Of a DNA stretch of 13,044 nucleotides, positions 9,101-13,044 are shown in pieces; within the stretch, counting starts at the first letter, position 1; each line of letters opens with the position of its first letter. Below the pieces are notes generated by a model. The model did not search any database, was not told where the DNA came from, and saw nothing but the letters and a program-made list of their open reading frames with translations. The DNA comes from Podochytrium sp. JEL0797 (lineage: Eukaryota > Chytridiomycota > Chytridiomycetes > Chytridiales > Chytriomycetaceae), in the NCBI GenBank assembly GCA_027596195.1, contig JADGJG010000751.1:1-13044 (forward strand), read 5' to 3'. The position numbers and the translations under genes are program-made.

Positions 9101-12100
9101 GATGTCAATCGCTTCGGATAGATGCAACGAAATTTCCGAACTGAAGCAACTTCTTGAAACGGGTGCTGCCAACCTCAAAATTGAGAAGGCTGAAAGATCC
9201 AAACTGTTTGAAGAAAATCAGAGTCTCATCGAAAACCTGCTTGAGTGTCAAAGGAAACTGGAGCAACGGGAAATAGATTTGAAATCCGAAAGATCATCGA
9301 AATCTCAGGAAATAGAAGTCATGACCTCTGAGAAGCAAGAATCTGCGATGCGCGAGTCCAAGTTGCTGCAAGAGAATCAGGATCTCGTCGATACGCAGAT
9401 TGAATTGCAAAACAAACTGGTTCAATTGGAGAGCACATTTACGGAGGGCGGAAAGGAGATTCTCAACTTGAAATCGGCGTTGGCGCTCAAGGTTGAAGAG
9501 ATGAATGCCTTGAGCCAAGAAAAATTGGCTTGGAAAGAGAGGGAGTCTGAGCTCGTCCAAGAAATTCAATCAGTAGGAGAGAATCCGTTGGGGTCAACTT
9601 CTGTTTTGTTGAGAAAATCTGGCCAAACACGCGGCAGCACAGCGTCAGATCGGGGCAGTCTGTACGTCCCAGGCACCGAAGTGGATATCAAGAAACTGGA
9701 GCAAAAACTTATTAAAACAAAAGAAGCGAATTCCGAGCTGAAAGGTTTGGGTTTCTAGTCCTGCTTTATTTTTCTCACTCGTTCTACAGAAAAAAACAAG
9801 ACAATTCTAGTGCAACTCGATGCTTGTCGGCTGCAGGTGTTTAACCTCACCGAGCAATTGCAAAGAACAAGTCAGGCAGAATCAAGCATTCGGACTCACA
9901 ACGACGAGATCGCAAAGCTGCAACACGATTTATCCATTGCTAAGTCGAATGGTTTGATAAACAAGGACGAGATTTCAAAGCTCGAGAAAGAATTATCTGC
10001 GACAGAATCAAGAATCCAGACTCACAAGGACGAGATCGCAAAGCTCCAAAACGATTTACAAACTGCGGAATTGAATGGCCTGACGAGCAAGGACGAGATT
10101 TCAAGGCTCCAGCAAGAGTTGAAATCATCCGAATCAAGCGTTCGGACTCACAAGACTGAGATTGCGAAGCTCCAACAAGATTTATCCGCAGCAGAAGCGC
10201 GCATCCTAATACAAACGGATGAGATTTCAAAAAAGTCCATCGAATCAAGCCACGAAATAACACGGCTTGCTGCCAACTTGGCAGAAGCAGAAGCTCGAAA
10301 TCGGTTCATTTTGAAAGATCTCGACGAGGCCAGACTCTCTCCTCCGTCCCCTGCAATATACGTGGATTCAAGATTTGACGAAAACGGCAGTTTTGATTCC
10401 GTCATTCAGGTAAAAGTAGTGGTTGTTCTTGTCATTCTTGTGATTGTTATAACCCCGTGTGAATTTCAGGCCCGTGAGCATACACCTGCGGATGTTATGC
10501 AATTGACAGAAGGCGAGAAACTTGGGAACAGAGTCACGCATTTAACTCAAGCAATGGCAAAGCTAAAAGGTCAATATGCTTTGTTTCCTCTCGAGAGACA
10601 AGGAGTTAATTTGAATCGCAACCAAAAACAGAAAAACACACTCGATCGACCCAAGAATGCGAGGTGTTGCGTCTCGAATGCTTCAATCTCAAAGACAGTC
10701 TGAACCAATGCCAGCAACTTCTCAAAATGCGCGCGGATGAAATCAAAATACTCGTTTCCGAAACCGCGTTCGATTATGCGTCTGGAATGAATTCTCCGGA
10801 TCGAGTGGCCGCAGCCAAAGGTTTTGCAGCTCACTGCATTTTCATTTTTTATCGTTTAAAGTAACACGATCATTTTTGTAGAGAAATACCTGGCCTTGAC
10901 TGAGAGTTTGGAGGCTTCGCGTCTCGAATGCTACAACCTCAACGAAAAAATATCAGCGCTAGAAGCGAATCGAACAAGCAACGAAGAGTACATCAAATGC
11001 AAAGGAGAGCTTCTGGATTCCAAATCAAAGCACAAGCAGTGCCAGATAGAGCTCCGAGACTGCAAGTCGAAACTGGCGTCGGCTATTTCAGACTTGGCAA
11101 GTCTCTCTGAGCTCCGAAAGCAGGATCTAGGCATTAAAAAAGAGTCTTCAGAACTGAAAGGTGCATATATCAAGTTTTTGCACAAGTTGAGTTTTTTGCT
11201 GACATCCTATAATTTGAAAAATAGAATCACAGCTTGTTGTCGCCAAGCTCCGAGAAGAACTCTCCCAGTCAGACAAAACACTTGCCCTTTTGACCAACAG
11301 TCTGGCAGAGACCAAGAGCATGCTCGAAACTCGCGAACTCCAGCTCAGTCGATATGTGTCTGAGCGCCAGACCATCTTGTGCGAAAACAGTCCCCTACCG
11401 ACATTGTGAGTGTGAATGGATCTGCTTCAAGTAGAAAGATCAACTTTTAACGACAGTATTATTTGCGATAGAATGAAAACCCAATCCATCCTTGAGACGG
11501 ACCTCCGCTCGCCATTTCAGAACGAGGAAGAGATTGAGGGCTTGACGCAAAACGAAAAGCTTGAGGAAAGAATTATCAAACTATTCACAGTTGCAGAACG
11601 GCTGAAAGGTAAAAGCCTCTATTCTTGATTTGGTGTCCAGAAATTAACGAATACGGCGGATATAAACAAACAAAAACAAAAAACAGGAAACTACATTGAA
11701 GCCCAACAACTTCTCGAATCCTCTCAAATTGAAAACTTTGGTCTCAAGGAGAACCTGTCGAGAGCCAAACAACTCCTCAAAGTGCGCACCAGCGAATTTC
11801 GGGCCTTGATTGACCAAACGGCAAAGAAATTAGGCGACAGGAAAGAGGACCAAACTCATGCGAGAGGTTACTTTCTATTTCCCCCCTTCGCACCCCCCAA
11901 CCTGTGCAATAACAAGGTTTTTTGCAACACCAACAGATAAATTCACACGATTGTTGGAACAACTCGAAAACGCACGCCTCGAAAATTACAACCTATCGGA
12001 ACGCTTCTCAGAACAAATCATGCTCAACGCAATTCTGCAACAAGAACTCGCACTTGAAATGAAAACAACGAGTCGACGCGCAGCGGATGAGGACGAGTCC

Positions 12101-12325
12101 AAACGGAAGGTGTTGTTCCAAAAGCTTCCGGCGCTTCCCGAAAAAGCCCCCGATTTCTTGGATCCCATTGTTCCGTTCAAGTTCAAGGAAAGGCGGACCA
12201 CCATGATTTTTGCAGCGATAAAGCTCGACAAAATGGCCTGTTATTCCTATAATTGTCGTCATGGGTCCAGCGATTCGTGTTTTTCTCCAAGTCATAACTA
12301 TTTTGACATCACTTTGAATAAATAA
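6190..12325 (+). CDS. Very large coiled-coil protein (~1795 aa), 14 exons, with two Cys/His-rich motifs
   Basis: Exons: 6190-7700, 7743-7888, 7932-8333, 8389-8676, 8727-8999, 9052-9744, 9790-10409, 10470-10569, 10632-10820, 10882-11160, 11225-11405, 11472-11608, 11687-11866, 11937-12325. Every junction keeps frame and total length is 1796 codons with stop. The N-terminus is basic and Ser-rich, with MTPAEINRL (13-21) and an NLS-like PTKKKKI (78-84). From ~residue 280 the chain is heptad-rich Leu/Glu/Lys/Gln, typical of long coiled coils. Residues 616-638 and 1766-1786 carry a C-x4-C-x-H-G...C-[YF]-S-P-S-H motif that could bind metal. A 42-residue repeat starts at 1136. Most internal introns are phase 1, and exons 8-10 resemble 12-14. 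It is not recognised as a named family; a structural or scaffold role is inferred. The start ATG context is weak. Confidence 0.72.
6783..6827 (+). other. Possible 45-bp in-frame intron (optional)
   Basis: A GTACGA donor, a GCTAAT branch-like site and an ATTAG acceptor bound a 45-bp A/T-rich stretch inside the first long exon. Its length is a multiple of 3 and it contains no stop, so both retained and spliced forms keep the frame. Removal would fuse TRSSR to ISSRMQY. The encoded YDFEIYDIRANILI is hydrophobic and unlike its surroundings, which favours an intron. Confidence 0.5.
8120..8188 (+). other. Cys/His motif, copy 1 (in exon 3 of the large gene)
   Basis: It encodes MACYSYECCHG, a short spacer, then CYSPSH, with possible ligands in the order C-x4-C-x-H-x7-C-x4-H (23 residues). 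It sits between coiled-coil segments. The same motif recurs at the C-terminus of the protein. Metal binding is inferred from the ligand pattern only. Confidence 0.65.
9882..10238 (+). repeat. 126-bp (42-residue) tandem coiled-coil repeat, ~2.8 copies
   Basis: Units start at 9882, 10008 and 10134, each opening with Ser-[Ser/Arg]-[Ile/Val]-[Arg/Gln]-Thr-His. Each full unit contains DEIAKLQ-type and, 21 residues on, DEISKLE/DEISRLQ-type heptads, so the basic period is 21 residues (three heptads). The third copy diverges after its second DEIS. DNA identity between units is high enough to suggest fairly recent duplication by unequal crossing-over or slippage. Confidence 0.88.
10470..11160 (+). repeat. 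Three-exon block, copy 1 (exons 8-10)
   Basis: Exons 8, 9 and 10 match exons 12, 13 and 14 in order at the protein level. Examples are GEKLGNRVTHLTQAMAKLK versus NEKLEERIIKLFTVAERLK, LNQCQQLLKMRADEIKIL versus LSRAKQLLKVRTSEFRAL, and SLEASRLECYNLNEKIS versus QLENARLENYNLSERFS. The two inner introns fall at matching residues and both are phase 1. Confidence 0.78.
12233..12295 (+). other. Cys/His motif, copy 2 (C-terminus of the large gene)
   Basis: It encodes MACYSYNCRHG, SSDS, then CFSPSH, with ligand pattern C-x4-C-x-H-x5-C-x4-H (21 residues). Only ten codons follow, including the stop. It is clearly the same motif as at 8120-8188, with a spacer two residues shorter. Confidence 0.65.
12317..12322 (+). 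terminator. AATAAA polyadenylation-like signal overlapping the last codons
   Basis: The last sense codons AAT AAA form an AATAAA hexamer directly before the TAA stop of the large coiled-coil gene. Only ~109 bp separate this stop from the next start codon, so a 3' end signal is expected close by. Assignment is by sequence match only. Confidence 0.4.
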
Positions 12326-12434
12326 GAAGATATTTTTTGCGTTTCTGGGCTGAACTCAAACACCCGAATTGTCATAAAGGGGCAATCTCCCCCGCCTGTC
12401 GGCTGCACCAGTTTTTTTTCTGCCACCCACACAC
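12326..12434. promoter_or_regulatory. Short intergenic region: 3' end of the coiled-coil gene and promoter of the second SPFH gene
   Basis: The 109 bp between the TAA at 12325 and the ATG at 12435 must hold both a transcript end and a promoter. It has a T run just before the pyrimidine-rich leader TTTTTTTTCTGCCACCCACAC. No clear TATA element was seen. Confidence 0.4.
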
Positions 12435-12970
12435 ATGGCCGAGAAGATTCCCTCCAAAGGCAAGCGTTTCAAATCCAATCAATTAATCAACCTAAGCGGG
12501 GGCTTTTCGTCAACCTTACCTCCGCTGACCCAAACCCCACTCTCACCTCCCCGCGCCACCACACAGGAGATGAAAGCCACATCGAAGGTACTGACGACTG
12601 GACGGTTCCAGCTGCTGTTCGGGCCAACAAGGTGAAATAGAATTCCTTTACAAGGCGTGCGTAATTAAAAAAAAAAACAGTACTTTGTCGAAGTGTCGTC
12701 CAGTCTTCCCGACGCGATCGTGGAACTCGATCGTCGTATGCGGGAATCCAAAGATCACAGGTTGCTCACGAGAAAACCTTCACGTCCATGGGGAGGTGTG
12801 AGGCTCCCTCCCTTTCTTTTGCACACTCAAACACAACACACACAAATACACACACATCCACCCATTCCTTGCTGATTGAAATAAATATTATAGGAATTCT
12901 GATTGACACGGCTCAATTGGGCATCTGGTACGACGAACTTTTTTTCTGTCAGAATGGTGGGAGTTGCTGA
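12435..12970 (+). CDS. Second SPFH-family gene, 5' part only; exons 12435-12459, 12567-12631, 12681-12795, 12894 onward
   Basis: Splicing gives MAEKIPSKGDESHIEGTDD, WTVPAAVRANKYFVEV, SSSLPDAIVELDRRMRESKD, then GILIDTAQLGIWYDE. This matches the minus-strand protein at 5063 (KIEGTDDWSVPAAVKENPYFVEVTTSLPAAF...GEIGVWNR), so it is a paralog. Intron 1 most likely uses a GC donor (AAAG|GCAAGC, 12460) with the ACACAG acceptor at 12566; a GT at 12466 would also keep frame. Introns 12632-12680 and 12796-12893 are GT-AG. After GIWYDE the frame runs into LFFCQNGGSC and a TGA (12968-12970), where the paralog continues NGRPVIAINSG. A base-calling error, a frameshift or another intron near 12940 is likely. 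The SPFH domain itself lies beyond the poly-G end and is not visible. Confidence 0.75.
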
Positions 12971-12977
12971 CACTCTT

Positions 12978-12979
<2 letters not shown>

Positions 12980-13044
<65 letters not shown>
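12980..13044 (+). other. 65-base uninterrupted G run at the window end
   Basis: Every base from 12980 to the end is G. No coding or regulatory meaning is apparent. It follows directly on a broken reading frame, which suggests no-signal base calls or an assembly-end artefact rather than genomic sequence. Confidence 0.85.

Larger units (their letters stand above)
11472..12325 (+). repeat. Three-exon block, copy 2 (exons 12-14)
   Basis: Counterpart of 10470-11160, with the same exon order, intron places and phases. The copies differ in DNA, so the duplication is old. The last exon adds a Lys/Arg/Pro-rich stretch and the second Cys/His motif before the stop. Confidence 0.78.

Noticed and set aside
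9882..10238. CRISPR-like array
   Set aside because: The repeat is coding, 126 bp long with no unique spacers, and encodes heptad coiled coil in a eukaryotic gene.
7744..11628. Several separate small genes instead of one 14-exon gene
   Set aside because: All stops in this region lie inside short stretches with good donor and acceptor sites, every proposed junction keeps the frame, and the exons share sequence and phase. A single gene is simpler, though no transcript was available.

Overview
The window looks like nuclear DNA from a eukaryotic microbe, most likely an early-diverging (chytrid-like) fungus. The genes are split by short introns, mostly 38-110 bp with one of 233 bp. These have GTGAGT- or GTTTG-like donors, CTAAC/CTAAT-like branch sites and AG acceptors. 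There are no bacterial ribosome-binding sites or operons. The taxonomic call is an inference from gene style; no marker gene is present. The window looks like a whole small contig or a contig end, because it finishes in a 65-base G run and starts in G-rich low-complexity sequence.

Layout from left to right. (1) 284-1988, plus strand: a secreted pepsin-family aspartic protease in three exons with a GPI-anchor-like tail. It carries unusual substitutions in the flap and the second active-site motif. (2) 2218-2840, minus strand: a decayed C2H2 zinc-finger array. (3) 3001-3279, plus strand: a second copy of the last ~280 bp of the protease gene, about 91% identical in its coding part. (4) 3287-5063, minus strand: a three-exon, 546-residue SPFH/band-7 protein with beta-repeat-like units ahead of the SPFH domain and a coiled coil behind it. 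(5) 5064-5304: a shared divergent promoter region. (6) 5305-6156, plus strand: a two-exon, 267-residue coiled-coil protein. (7) 6190-12325, plus strand: a 14-exon gene for a ~1795-residue coiled-coil protein, apparently built by repeated exon duplication and carrying two copies of a Cys/His-rich motif. (8) 12435 to the end, plus strand: the 5' part of a second SPFH-family gene, paralogous to the minus-strand one, cut off by the poly-G end.

The most interesting points are these. The two coiled-coil genes lie in the same frame, separated by one TAA codon and 33 bp. The large gene has phase-1 exons that repeat at the protein level, including a whole three-exon block copied in order. Two paralogous SPFH/vault-like proteins in opposite orientation flank the coiled-coil pair. 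Whether these genes form a functional unit cannot be told from sequence alone. No tRNA, rRNA, CRISPR array or intact transposon was seen.
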